From an uncultured Bacteroidota bacterium (GTDB taxonomy: Bacteria; Bacteroidota; Bacteroidia; Chitinophagales; Chitinophagaceae), in contig CAIVEW010000070.1 in the NCBI GenBank assembly GCA_903905065.1, positions 1-64,000 on the forward strand: a stretch of DNA of 64,000 nt, read 5' to 3'. This document shows, piece after piece, positions 26,274 to 36,700 of this stretch. Numbering within the stretch: the first letter of the stretch is position 1; each line of letters begins with the position of its first letter. Made by a program: the position numbers and the translations under genes. The notes beneath the pieces were generated by a model. The model had not been told where the DNA came from and did not search any database. It saw only the letters and a program-made list of their open reading frames with translations.

Positions 26274-28274
26274 CTATTTCACTTTTAACATACTTGCATT
26301 TATAGCTACAACAATAGTACTGACCGCCATTAAAGCTGCTCCTGCCGCAGGGCTTAATAAAATACCTCGTTGATACAAAACCCCTGCTGCCAAAGGTAGC
26401 GCCACCAGATTGTACCCAGTTGCCCAAATTAAATTTTGAATCATCTTGCGATGAGTGGCCTTGCCAAACAGTATCAGGCTAACTATGTCCTTTGGGTTGC
26501 TGTTTACCAAGACAATTCCTGCTGTTTCAGCTGCAATGTCGCTTCCTGAGCCCACAGCTATACCAACATCGGCCTGCGCCAATGCTGGCGCATCGTTTAC
26601 GCCATCGCCGGTCATGGCTACAAACTCTCCTTTGCTCTGTAGCTCCTTAATTTTTTCCAGCTTCTGTTGAGGTAGTACACCTGCAATAAAACTATCCATA
26701 CCCAATGTTTCACTTACACTCTTTGCCACTTTATTGTTATCCCCCGTAAGCAATATTGATTTGATATTATTTTGTTTCAAAGTCACAATCGCTTCGGCCG
26801 ATTCGGGTCTTATCTCGTCAGACAATGCAATGTATCCTGCCAATTGATTATTGATCATCAGGAACACTATCGTTTCCATATCATTGGCAGTGAAACCGTC
26901 CGGCAGGGCAATATTATTTTCCTTTAAGTATCCGGGGCCAACGACTAATATTTTCTTTCCTTCAACAGTGGCCTCAACACCCTTTCCGGTGACAGCATTA
27001 AAATTTTCCGCTTCGGGAATAGTAATGGATAATGCTTTTGCTTTTTGCAGAATACCTGTTGCAATAGGATGCTCCGATTGCTGCTCTAATGCAGCTGCCA
27101 AACGAATAATTTCGTTTTCTGCAATGCCGCTTTGCAATGAAGTGATCCTGGATACTTCAAATTTCCCAACTGTAAGTGTACCGGTTTTATCAAAAACAAT
27201 AGTTGTGATTTTTCTTGCGTTTTCAAATGAAGTCCTGTTCTTAATCAGCAATCCATTTTTTGCAGCAAGTGCGGTTGATTTTGCTACAACTAACGGTACA
27301 GCCAGACCCAAAGCATGTGGGCAGCAAATAACAATTACAGTAACCATTCTTGCCATAGCAAATGCCAGGGAATGACCTGTTAAAAACCAAAATAAGAATG
27401 TAGCAATACCTGCTGCCATTGCAATTATTGTTAACCATTTGGCGGCTGTATCTGCCAGTAATTGCGTTTTTGATTTAGCTTTTTGTGCATCATCAACCAG
27501 CTTTACCAACTGCGACAAATAGGAGTCTTTTGAGGAATGGGATATAATCACTTTAAAAGAACCATTACCATTAATAGAACCAGCTATCACTTTATCGCCC
27601 TTTTGTTTTTGAACCGGTTTAGATTCACCGGTCAGCATAGATTCATTCAGATAACTTTCGCCTTCTGATATTATTCCATCGGCTGCAACTTTTTCGCCTG
27701 GCTTTATAAGAATTACATCCCTTTCTTTTAAGGAGTCAGTTTTTACATCATGGACTTTATCACCCATGACCAAATGCGCGTCCGATGGCATTAGCTGGAC
27801 CAACAGATCTAATTCCTTTGATGCCCCGGCAATGGATTTCATTTCTATCCAATGACCTAAAAGCATTATCAGGATAAGCGTTGCCAGTTCCCAGAAAAAA
27901 TCCATCCCCTCTAGTCCAAAAACAATCGCTGCACTATAGACGTATGCCACTGTGATTGCAAAACCAATCAAAAACATCATTCCGGGGGTTCTTGTTTTCA
28001 CCTCATGAACCAACCCTTTTAAAAATGGCCAGCCACCATATACATACACCAGAGATGATAACGCAAATAGTATATAGGAAGCGCCTGTAAACTGCCAGTT
28101 GACACCGATGAATTGCTGTATGATTGTTGACAACAGCATGATAGGCACCGTAAGTACAAGTACCACATAAAACCGCATTCTGAAATCAGCTATCATCATT
28201 TTGTGATGGTTATGACCAGCCATACCCATTGGCGGGCTATCGCTATGTTGCTTGTGCATTTTTGAATGATCCAT
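26274..28274 (-). CDS. CopB-type (CPH) heavy-metal P-type ATPase
   Basis: 666 residues. The N-terminus is rich in His and Met (MDHSKMHKQHSDSPP, then GHNHHKMM) instead of a ferredoxin-like HMA domain. The membrane metal site is CCPHALG (near 315), the CPH type seen in CopB-like P1B-3 pumps. DKTGTLT (near 357), the TGE loop (LTGES, near 205) and GDGVNDAPAL (near 565) are intact. Such pumps move copper or a related metal out of the cytoplasm. It overlaps the preceding small gene by 32 bases. A metal pump inside a sugar-phosphate operon is unexpected. Confidence 0.92.
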   Translation of the reverse strand: MDHSKMHKQHSDSPPMGMAGHNHHKMMIADFRMRFYVVLVLTVPIMLLSTIIQQFIGVNWQFTGASYILFALSSLVYVYGGWPFLKGLVHEVKTRTPGMMFLIGFAITVAYVYSAAIVFGLEGMDFFWELATLILIMLLGHWIEMKSIAGASKELDLLVQLMPSDAHLVMGDKVHDVKTDSLKERDVILIKPGEKVAADGIISEGESYLNESMLTGESKPVQKQKGDKVIAGSINGNGSFKVIISHSSKDSYLSQLVKLVDDAQKAKSKTQLLADTAAKWLTIIAMAAGIATFLFWFLTGHSLAFAMARMVTVIVICCPHALGLAVPLVVAKSTALAAKNGLLIKNRTSFENARKITTIVFDKTGTLTVGKFEVSRITSLQSGIAENEIIRLAAALEQQSEHPIATGILQKAKALSITIPEAENFNAVTGKGVEATVEGKKILVVGPGYLKENNIALPDGFTANDMETIVFLMINNQLAGYIALSDEIRPESAEAIVTLKQNNIKSILLTGDNNKVAKSVSETLGMDSFIAGVLPQQKLEKIKELQSKGEFVAMTGDGVNDAPALAQADVGIAVGSGSDIAAETAGIVLVNSNPKDIVSLILFGKATHRKMIQNLIWATGYNLVALPLAAGVLYQRGILLSPAAGAALMAVSTIVVAINASMLKVK

Positions 28275-28554
28275 TATGAAGGTTATTGTGCGCTATGACA
28301 GGATAGTTCGATGGCCGTTCTTTTTTGTATGATCTGCCGCTCCGCGTAGTAAATAAATTGGAATCTAATTCACTAAATGCAAATGTCAGGCACTTTTCAT
28401 GCATCCGTGCAGTGTATTTACTTTTCCTTCGGGTTACTACTCCCCATAACATCATTGCAAAAAGGAATAAGATTATCAATGTCCACCACAACATTTGGAT
28501 CCCATAGAATGAGTTGTTGTGCATACGCATTGCTCCATCTCCAAGATCGTACAT
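28243..28554 (-). CDS. Small membrane protein, possibly degenerate SHOCT relative
   Basis: 103 codons. The first half resembles small SHOCT-type membrane proteins: SFYGIQMLWWTLIILFLFAM is a single aromatic-rich span, followed by a basic patch. The C-terminal half (from about TARMHEKC) lacks the PLDIL..RFA motif and looks out of character, so a frameshift may have destroyed the SHOCT end. It overlaps the ATPase gene by 32 bases. I treat it as a real but possibly decayed gene. Confidence 0.45.
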   Translation of the reverse strand: MYDLGDGAMRMHNNSFYGIQMLWWTLIILFLFAMMLWGVVTRRKSKYTARMHEKCLTFAFSELDSNLFTTRSGRSYKKERPSNYPVIAHNNLHNGSFKNAQAT

Positions 28555-28619
28555 AATTGTGTTGTTTTTACCTCATCACTAATATTCAGTCCTTGCTACT
28601 TAATTGCAAAGCCTCAACC

Positions 28620-28763
28620 CTAGTCCCTGTTTGAAAGATTGATACCTGTATTCATGAAATCAGTATCCTTGTATGCACTTTCAACTGCATGGTTTATTGC
28701 GCTTTTTCCCATAGCGGCAGCGGCAAATCCCGAATTATGCCGTTTCTTCTTTTTCCTTGGCAT
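28620..28763 (-). CDS. Possible 47-aa basic protein
   Basis: ATG at 28763 to TAG at 28620, open throughout. The product starts MPRKKKKRHNSGFAAAAMG and continues with SAINHAVESAYKDTDFMNTG. It is highly basic at the start and then helical and Ala-rich. It fills much of the 310-base gap between acetate kinase and the next gene, on the operon strand. The length is short enough for chance, but composition and placement favour a real small gene. Confidence 0.4.
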   Translation of the reverse strand: MPRKKKKRHNSGFAAAAMGKSAINHAVESAYKDTDFMNTGINLSNRD

Positions 28764-28864
28764 TTTATCCTGTTTGCTTGTTGCATTTTGAGGTATGCCT
28801 TATGGAATGCTGTCTTTTCTAACTTTACCTCGTGGGTGATTGTCTGCACGCACAGTATTTATAT

Positions 28865-30070
28865 TTAATATTCGTTGTTAATACTATAGTTCAAAACACG
28901 ACATACCATCCTGCCTATCATCAATTCCTCATTAGTTTTAATGACGCGAATGGTTACGTTACTTGAATCGGCAGAAATAATTGATTCGTTTTTCGTATTG
29001 CTGGTATTATCCAATTCTATACCCATGAATTTCATGCCTTCACAAATGCGCTCTCGTATTTCCGGCACGTTTTCGCCGATCCCACCTGAAAATACCAACG
29101 TATCTATGCCTCCGAGCGCAGCAGCAAAGGAGCCGATCCATTTTTTTGTCTGATAACAAAATATATCCACAGCTTCGGCAGCACGGCTGTCTACTTCCTT
29201 AATTTTCATTAACTCGCGCATATCAGAGCTTGTTCCGGATATACCGAGCAATCCTGACTCATAATTGATAAGGTGGTTAAATTGTTTGATACCTATTCCT
29301 TCAGAGTGCATCACATACCATGCGACGCCGGGGTCGAGATCACCTGTGCGCGTACCCATTACTAATCCGGATGCAGGCGTAAATCCCATACTCGTATCCA
29401 GGCTTTTCCCATCCTTCACAGCAGCAAGACTTGCACCACTGCCAAGATGGGCTAAGACAATTTTGCCCTGAACTACCTTAACGCCACCTATGCGTTCCAA
29501 CTCTTCCATAAGATAAGCATAGGAAAGGCCATGAAAGCCATACCGGCGAATACCCGCGTTATAATACCGTCGCGGAATTGGCAGCAGTTTAGCAACCACG
29601 GGCATGGCGGCATGAAATGCAGTATCAAAGCACGCAATTTGAGGTAAGGAAGGATAATTTTTTCTGAATAGTTCGATCAACTTTATTTCTCCGGGCAGAT
29701 GGTCCGGGTCATAAGCACTGATATTCTTCAACTCAACCAACAACTCAGGAGTGATCAATTCTGGCACTGTATGCTTCATCCCATGAACTATTCTATGTCC
29801 TACTGCGTTGACCGACCCAAAGCACTTTTGTTTTTTAAGCCACTCAATCAAAAACGTTGCTGCGTTATCGTAGTTATCAGCATTAACAACGAGGCTGCCT
29901 TTTTGATCAGCGCTGAAATCAGTGAAATTGAGTTCGGCCTTTTCAGAGCCAATATTTTCTATTTCACCAGATAATATTTGCGTAAGAGAGTCCGATATCC
30001 TATATAAGGCAAACTTGATGCTGGATGAACCGCCATTAATTGTAAGTATGCTTCTTTGTGTTGATTTCAT
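28865..30070 (-). CDS. ackA: Acetate kinase
   Basis: 401 residues. Landmarks are INGGSSSIKFALY at the start (usual N-x-G-S-S-S-x-K), GHRIVHGMKHT (near 98), CFDTAFHAAMP (near 145), RRYGFHGLSY (near 170) and SGGIGENVPEIRERI (near 325). It makes ATP and acetate from acetyl phosphate. No phosphotransacetylase is in the window, so the likely source is phosphoketolase, encoded further along the same run. It overlaps the epimerase gene by four bases (ATGA). Confidence 0.95.
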   Translation of the reverse strand: MKSTQRSILTINGGSSSIKFALYRISDSLTQILSGEIENIGSEKAELNFTDFSADQKGSLVVNADNYDNAATFLIEWLKKQKCFGSVNAVGHRIVHGMKHTVPELITPELLVELKNISAYDPDHLPGEIKLIELFRKNYPSLPQIACFDTAFHAAMPVVAKLLPIPRRYYNAGIRRYGFHGLSYAYLMEELERIGGVKVVQGKIVLAHLGSGASLAAVKDGKSLDTSMGFTPASGLVMGTRTGDLDPGVAWYVMHSEGIGIKQFNHLINYESGLLGISGTSSDMRELMKIKEVDSRAAEAVDIFCYQTKKWIGSFAAALGGIDTLVFSGGIGENVPEIRERICEGMKFMGIELDNTSNTKNESIISADSSNVTIRVIKTNEELMIGRMVCRVLNYSINNEY

Positions 30071-30726
30071 AATCCTACGTTTATTTTCAGCGCTTCAATT
30101 GCTTTTACAGGGTCTTTAGCGCCAAACACAGCAGTACCTGTAACAAGAATATCAGCTCCCGCATTCACCACACTCATATAATTGCTCAAATCAATACCTC
30201 CATCAACTTTGATCAGCGCATTTGCCTTCCTGGACAGTATTATTGCTTTCAGGTCCTGCACTTTTTTTAAGGTACCTTCTATAAATGTCTGCCCGCCGAA
30301 TCCGGGGTTCACGCTCATTATACACACAGCGTCAACATCCGAAATGATCTCCGCTAAAATAGATATGTGTGTTTGAGGTTTGATAGCGACACATACTTGC
30401 ATGTTCAGCTTTCTAATGGCATCAATTGTGCGCTGCATATTGGCACAAGCTTCAATGTGCACGGTTAAAATATCCGCACCCACATCTTTAAATCTTTCCA
30501 GGTACTTATTGGCATCAACTATCATTAGGTGCACATCAAGCGGCTTTTTCGTATGTTGTTGAATGGCCTTAATGACCGGGAATCCAAACGAAATGTTTGG
30601 GACAAAAATCCCGTCCATTACATCCAGATGAAATCCATCAGCTTCGCTCTTGTTTATCATTTCACAAACCTCCTGAAGGTGCCCAAAATCTGCTGAAAGA
30701 ATAGATGGCGTTATTAAGTGTGGCAT
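30067..30726 (-). CDS. rpe: Ribulose-phosphate 3-epimerase
   Basis: 219 residues from ATG 30726 (MPHLITPSILSADFGHLQEV), which sits one base after the stop of the glucan enzyme. ATG 30738 is possible. Motifs: LDVMDGIFVPNISFG (near 36), DVHLMIVDA (near 65), MSVNPGFGGQTFI (near 140), IKVDGGID (near 175) and TGTAVFG. It interconverts ribulose and xylulose 5-phosphate, the latter being the phosphoketolase and transketolase substrate. Confidence 0.95.
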   Translation of the reverse strand: MPHLITPSILSADFGHLQEVCEMINKSEADGFHLDVMDGIFVPNISFGFPVIKAIQQHTKKPLDVHLMIVDANKYLERFKDVGADILTVHIEACANMQRTIDAIRKLNMQVCVAIKPQTHISILAEIISDVDAVCIMSVNPGFGGQTFIEGTLKKVQDLKAIILSRKANALIKVDGGIDLSNYMSVVNAGADILVTGTAVFGAKDPVKAIEALKINVGL

Positions 30727-30727
30727 A

Positions 30728-33700
30728 TCAGTTTGCATGTATGAGTTTAGCAGTAGTATTTTCTTTAGCCAAATCAGTAAATAGCACGACTTCAACAAAA
30801 TGTTCTACAGCATCATCAACTAAAGAGACGGCATTATCCTCCTGGTTTAACCCGTCTACAGATACAGTTAATTCACCCGCAATATTTTTTTGATGAATAG
30901 TGATATGATACATGGTGCCACGATGCCTGTAGTGTACTTTAAATGAGCTCCATTCAGCCGGAATACAAGGTGCAAATCTCAGCTTATCTCCCTGCGTACG
31001 CAAGCCAAGAAAAGATTCTATGATCAACTGGTACATCCAGCTTGCGGAACCCGTGTACCAGGTCCACCCGCCGTGGCCTGTATGCGGTGGAAGCGCATAA
31101 ACATCACCGGCCATTACATAAGGCTCTACTTTGTAAATCGTAATTCCGTCAGTGGTGTTCCCGTGATTCAGCGGATTTATCATCTGCAATAATTCCCATG
31201 TACGGTTGCTGTCGCCTAAGCGCGCAAAGGCCATTACTGTCCATACTGCGGCATGAGTATATTGCCCTCCATTTTCCCGCACTCCGGGCACATAGCCTTT
31301 TATATAGCCCGGGTCAATGGCGGCTTTATCAAAAGGAGGATCTAGAAGCTGTATCAATGCCGCGTCTTTTTTCACCAAGTATCTGACAGCTGACTCCATA
31401 GCAGTGACCGATCGCTCACGGTTACCGGCACCCGACAATACTGACCAACTTTGTGCTATAGCATCAATTTTACAATCTATATTACTTGCAGAACCAAGCG
31501 TTGTGCCATCGTCAAAATATGCCCTGCGGTACCAATCACCGTCCCATCCATTTTTCTCAATGTTGACACTTAGTGTCTCGGCATCTTTTTTGCATTGTGC
31601 TGCAAAGTCAGGATCATTATAGAGTTTTGCTACTTCAATAAATTTGGCAAGCACATCATACAAAAAGAAGCCCAGCCAAATACTCTCTCCTTTGCCGTTA
31701 TGTCCCACCCGGTTCATTCCATCATTCCAGTCGCCTGTACCCATAAGCGGCAACCCATGCTCTCCAAAGCTTAAGCCATGCTTTATAGCACGCAAGCAAT
31801 GATCGTATAATGTTGACGACTGCTCTGACTGTAAAGGAAGTTCATAATAAGATTCTTCTCCGTTAATAAGCAGGCGACCCTGAAGAAAATGTAACGACTC
31901 ATCAAGAATTTTGACATCACCAGTATGCATTACATAGCGGGCGGTTACATAGGGCAGCCAAAGAAAGTCATCCGATATGCGCGTTCTTACACCACGGCCC
32001 GTTGGCGGGTGCCACCAGTGCTGCACATCTCCTTCCGGGAACTGACGGGTTGCACACAGCAGGATTTGCTTCCGGGCCAATTGTGGCGCAGCATGCAACA
32101 ACGACAAAACATCCTGCAACTGATCCCTGAAACCAAATGCGCCGCCCGATTGATAATATCCGGAACGTCCCCAAAGGCGACAGGAAAGTGTCTGGTAAGT
32201 AAGCCATCCGTTTGCTATGGTATTTATGGCAATGTCGGGAGTTTCTACCACTAAGGCGGCTGTAGTATTCTGCCAATAATTCTTTACTTTTTCAAGCGCC
32301 TGATGCGCAATATCAGTTCCCCGGAATTCATTGACAATATCCCGGGCATTTTTGCTATCCGTTCCTGCTCCCAACCTGAAAATGATCTCGCGCTCTTCTC
32401 CTTCTGCGAGATCGATTGGCACCTGGATAGCAGCACAGGGATCTGAAGCGATGCCTACTTTGCCGGAAAGTTTTAAACGGCGCATAGCGTCCGGATTTTG
32501 CAAAGAACCATTGCGGCCAATAAATTCAGTCCTATCGCAGGTAAAGTTTTTGGTCGGTTCATCTACATCAAAGAACGCGACCCGTCCTGCAAATTCTGTG
32601 TTGTAAGGATTTCTCGCAAAAAAGACACCTGTGTCAGGATCAATCTCTGTAACTATATGCATTGCCGTTTTAGGCCTCAGATCCCCTAATACCCATTCTG
32701 TATAACCGGTAACGGACAGGCGGCGTGCCCTACCCGAATTATTGCGCACTTTCAATATTGTGAATTTGACAGGAGATGATATATCAACAAACACAGACAT
32801 TTCAGAATGGATGCCATCTTCATTGTGTTCAAAGATGCTGTAGCCAAATCCATGTCTTGTAATATAGGAAGATTGGCCTCCTGCTGGAAGATGTGTGGCT
32901 GACCAGAAATGGCCTGCTTCTTCATCACGTAAATAGAAAATTTCTCCTGCCGAATCGCTTACAATATCATTATTCCAGGGGGTAAGACGCATTTCATGTG
33001 CATTTTCTGCCCAGGTATATGCCTGTCCACTTTCTGTCACTACTGTACCGAATACAGGATTTGCAATTACATTCACCCACGGGGCTGGAGTTCTGTTTTC
33101 GTTGTCAATAGTAATTATATACTCCCTTCCGTCGGTTGAGAAACCACCAAACCCATTGAAAAAAATCAAGTTTTCGGGAGCAAGCACAGATGTGTTTTGC
33201 AAAATATAAGATGATGATGGTTTAATATAAGGAATCAAAGATCTTCCATAAGCCTTACGATTAGTGTGATCAGCCAAGGTGCCATTAGCATCAGAAATAT
33301 TAACACGGGCCACTGTCTGGAATAATATGCGGTCTTCATTGGATATCTGCTCGGCAGCCCGCACAAAAACACCACCAGGCTTATCTAACAATTCATTAGG
33401 AACAAGTGATTGAATCTGACTTTGCAAAGCCTGACGGTAACCACCATTGTCTTCATTCCAGATCACTACATCTACGGCAAGTCCTTTAAGCCGCCAATAA
33501 GTATGCGCTTGTATTAACTGTTTTACCAGGTCTATATTTTTCTGATCTTCTATTTGCAAAAGAATAATTGGCAAATCTCCGGAAATAGAATAGCCCCATA
33601 AGCCCGATTGCCCCCTATGATTTTTGATAATAACTGCCGGGTTTGCACGTAAAGATGGATTGATAAAAATAACCGAACCGGCGAGGCGATTGAATAGCTG

Positions 33701-36700
33701 CTCATCACTGTTCGTCGCATTTATTTGCCTGAGGATTACCTGGCTATGTGTCCACGCCAGTTCAAAGACACGATCCTTATGATGTTTATCCTGGTACTTC
33801 GCAATAAGCCCTTCACATATTTCCCGCGTCTCGCCAATCCCGGTAATCAGGTCTATTATTATATTTTCTTCAGGCTCCATTACTATTTGGTAGCGTATCG
33901 CAACGATCGGGTCCAGAACAGAGCCTTGCTTGCCTGAGAGCGGCCCCGAACTACCCATTGCCTTAGGATTAGCGGCTGTATTACCATGTCCGACAAATTC
34001 CATCCGGTCAGTTTCGTAAGAGACCTCTGCTTTCTCTGATCCGTGCAAGTTCATAGAATGAAACATCCAGGGAGCATGCTCGTTATCGGCGCTCGGCCTT
34101 CGGGAGCAAATAATTGCACGTTGATGCGGAAGTATCTCTGTCTGAACAAACAAGTTGCTGAATGCAGGCTGCATTGCATCGGAAGCAGGAGATGCTATTA
34201 CTACTTCTGCGTAGCTGGTAATCTCGATGGTTTTGCGTATCGTGGAGTTATTGGTAATGTGCATTCGCCGTATCTCAATATCATCTTCCGGAGATACTAC
34301 TATCTCTGTATGAGTATCTACATCATTATTGGAATTATGAAAATCAATGCGTCCCTGGGAAAATGCTGCTTCATAGACCTTGCCTTTTTTAAGCGAAGGT
34401 TGATAGGTATTTGACCAATATTCGCCACTATCAATATCCCGGACATAGCAAAATGTACCCCAGTTGTCGCATGTTACGTCTTCGCGCCAACGGGTCACCG
34501 CAACATCCTTCCAACGGCTATAGCCACCGCCGGAGTTGGAGACCATTACGTGATATCTACCGTTTGATAATAACTGAACTTCAGGTATAAGTGTATCCGG
34601 TGTATTGATGATCCGCACTTCTTTCCCATTGTCGGGAGTACTAATGTCTGCCATATCGGTTGTATGTGTAAAAAAGGATGAAGCTTTGGGTATGCGCTCT
34701 TGCAGCAGCAATAAAGTTGCCTGAAACTGAGGTTCCGCTTCAAAGCGCCTTTGCATAGGTTGGCCAAGCAAGAGATAGCCCAACGACAGCAAACTCATTC
34801 CCTGGTGATGTGCCATAAAAGACTGGATAATGACGTTACTCTGTCCGTGCTGCAAGCGGGACGGCGTGTAATCTATGGCTTCGTAAAAACCATAAGCTCC
34901 TTCAAAGCCATCATTAAACAATAATTCCAGGTTCTGGCAGGATAGTTCAGGGTTTACCATAAGTGATAGCGCCGTTGCATAAGGAGCTATCACCAGGTCT
35001 ACTTCCAAGCCTCTTTTTAGTCCTAAACCCGGCACGCCAAATGCGCGGTACTGGTAGTTGGCACTGGCGTCTACCATATTGTATCCCGATTCCGACACAC
35101 CCCAGGGAGTTCCACGTTGTTTTCCATATTCGATCTGCCGGTTAACCGATGTTTTATACGTCTGGTCAAGCAATGTATTTTCATAGGTCGGCATCACTAA
35201 AAGCGGCATCAGGTATTCAAACATAGAACCGCCCCAGGAAAGTAATATGGGGCCTTGTCCGGCATTGGTAAGCTGTCGCCCGAGAGCGAACCAGCTTTCT
35301 TCCGGCAGTTTTCCCTGCGCAATAGCTACGAACGTAGACAACCTTGCTTCAGATGCCAGTAAATCATAAAAGCTTGGGTCGCAAATGTGTTCCTCCACCT
35401 TAAATCCTATCGTTAGCAGATTTCGTGATTTATCGTACAGGAAATCCCAATCCATATTAGCCAGATCAATGCAGTCGTGCCCTAGCTGCTCAATTATAGC
35501 TATTCGTTCTTTAGCCTTATTTTGCGATTCAATAAGCCCTGCACCAAATGCATCAAGCCATTTGTTTTCCTCAGGTGTATTACTTTCACTTTTCAAAGAG
35601 TCTATACCCGGTATTAATTCTTGTGTCTTTTTATATAGATGGCCTAACGTAATATTTTCGTCAATACCAATAATAGTTGCAAATCTGAATGAGGCCGAAG
35701 GCAGTAAAAACCAAGGTGAAAAAATCTGAAAATCGTCAATCGCCCGTTGTAGTTGCTTTGAAAAAATCGCTATCCACCATCCCGTCATAGTATCATCGGC
35801 AATTTCTATTTTAGCTATTATTGATTCATAATTTTTCTTTAGACCGTTAAGGCTCTCGTTAATACCGTTCAAGGTCTTTTGCGGTACAGTACATTCAGAT
35901 TCAAGATGACCGGTAATGTCGTGCATGCTTTCAATGCTCTCTTTATCCATCGTATCAAAAAGCGCCCGCAATGTATCGCGCAAGCCATTAAATATTTGGG
36001 GACCCGCAATTTTTTTGTGTATTATTTCAAAGACACCTTGTCGGAACGTGAGTATGTGGCCTGCAAGGTTTCCGCTATCCACTGTCGAGATATATTTCGG
36101 TAATAAAGGCTGTAACGAACGGGTATCATACCAGTTATAAAAGTGGCCACGATACCTTTCCAGTTTTTGCAAGGCACTTATTGTCCCCGCAGACCGTTCA
36201 AGAAACTGACCTGTTGATATGTAGCCGAAATCATGTGCCGACATGTTAGACAAGAGCGACAACCCTATATTTGTTGGCGATGTATGATGGGCGATTACTG
36301 CCGAAGGATGATGCTGGTAGTTGTCCGGCGGCAACCAATTTTCGTCAGCTCCTGCAAAGCGCTCAAAAAACCCCCATGTTTTCCGGGCAATTTTAAGAAG
36401 AAAAATATTTTGTTTGTCGGTTAATTTTGCCTTCTGCTTTACAGGCGGTTTACTGGCCCACCAGGTTATATAGGGAGCACTTAGCCAAAGGAATAAGATG
36501 GGGCTGGCGATAATTAATATGCCAGGAGCATAGATAAATAGATAAACCGATATGGCAAAAGAGAGAAATGGCGATATCCACATTGCCGAGTAGGTTGCAG
36601 CCAGGCTATTCCGATCTGGCCTTTCCGCATTACCCGATGCCTCCCATTCCAGTAAGTGTTTGTGTGATATAACCATTCGCCAATTTGTACGGGTTATAGC

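Noticed and set aside
28865-30070. Expectation of a phosphotransacetylase partner
   Set aside because: None is present; phosphoketolase supplies acetyl phosphate directly.
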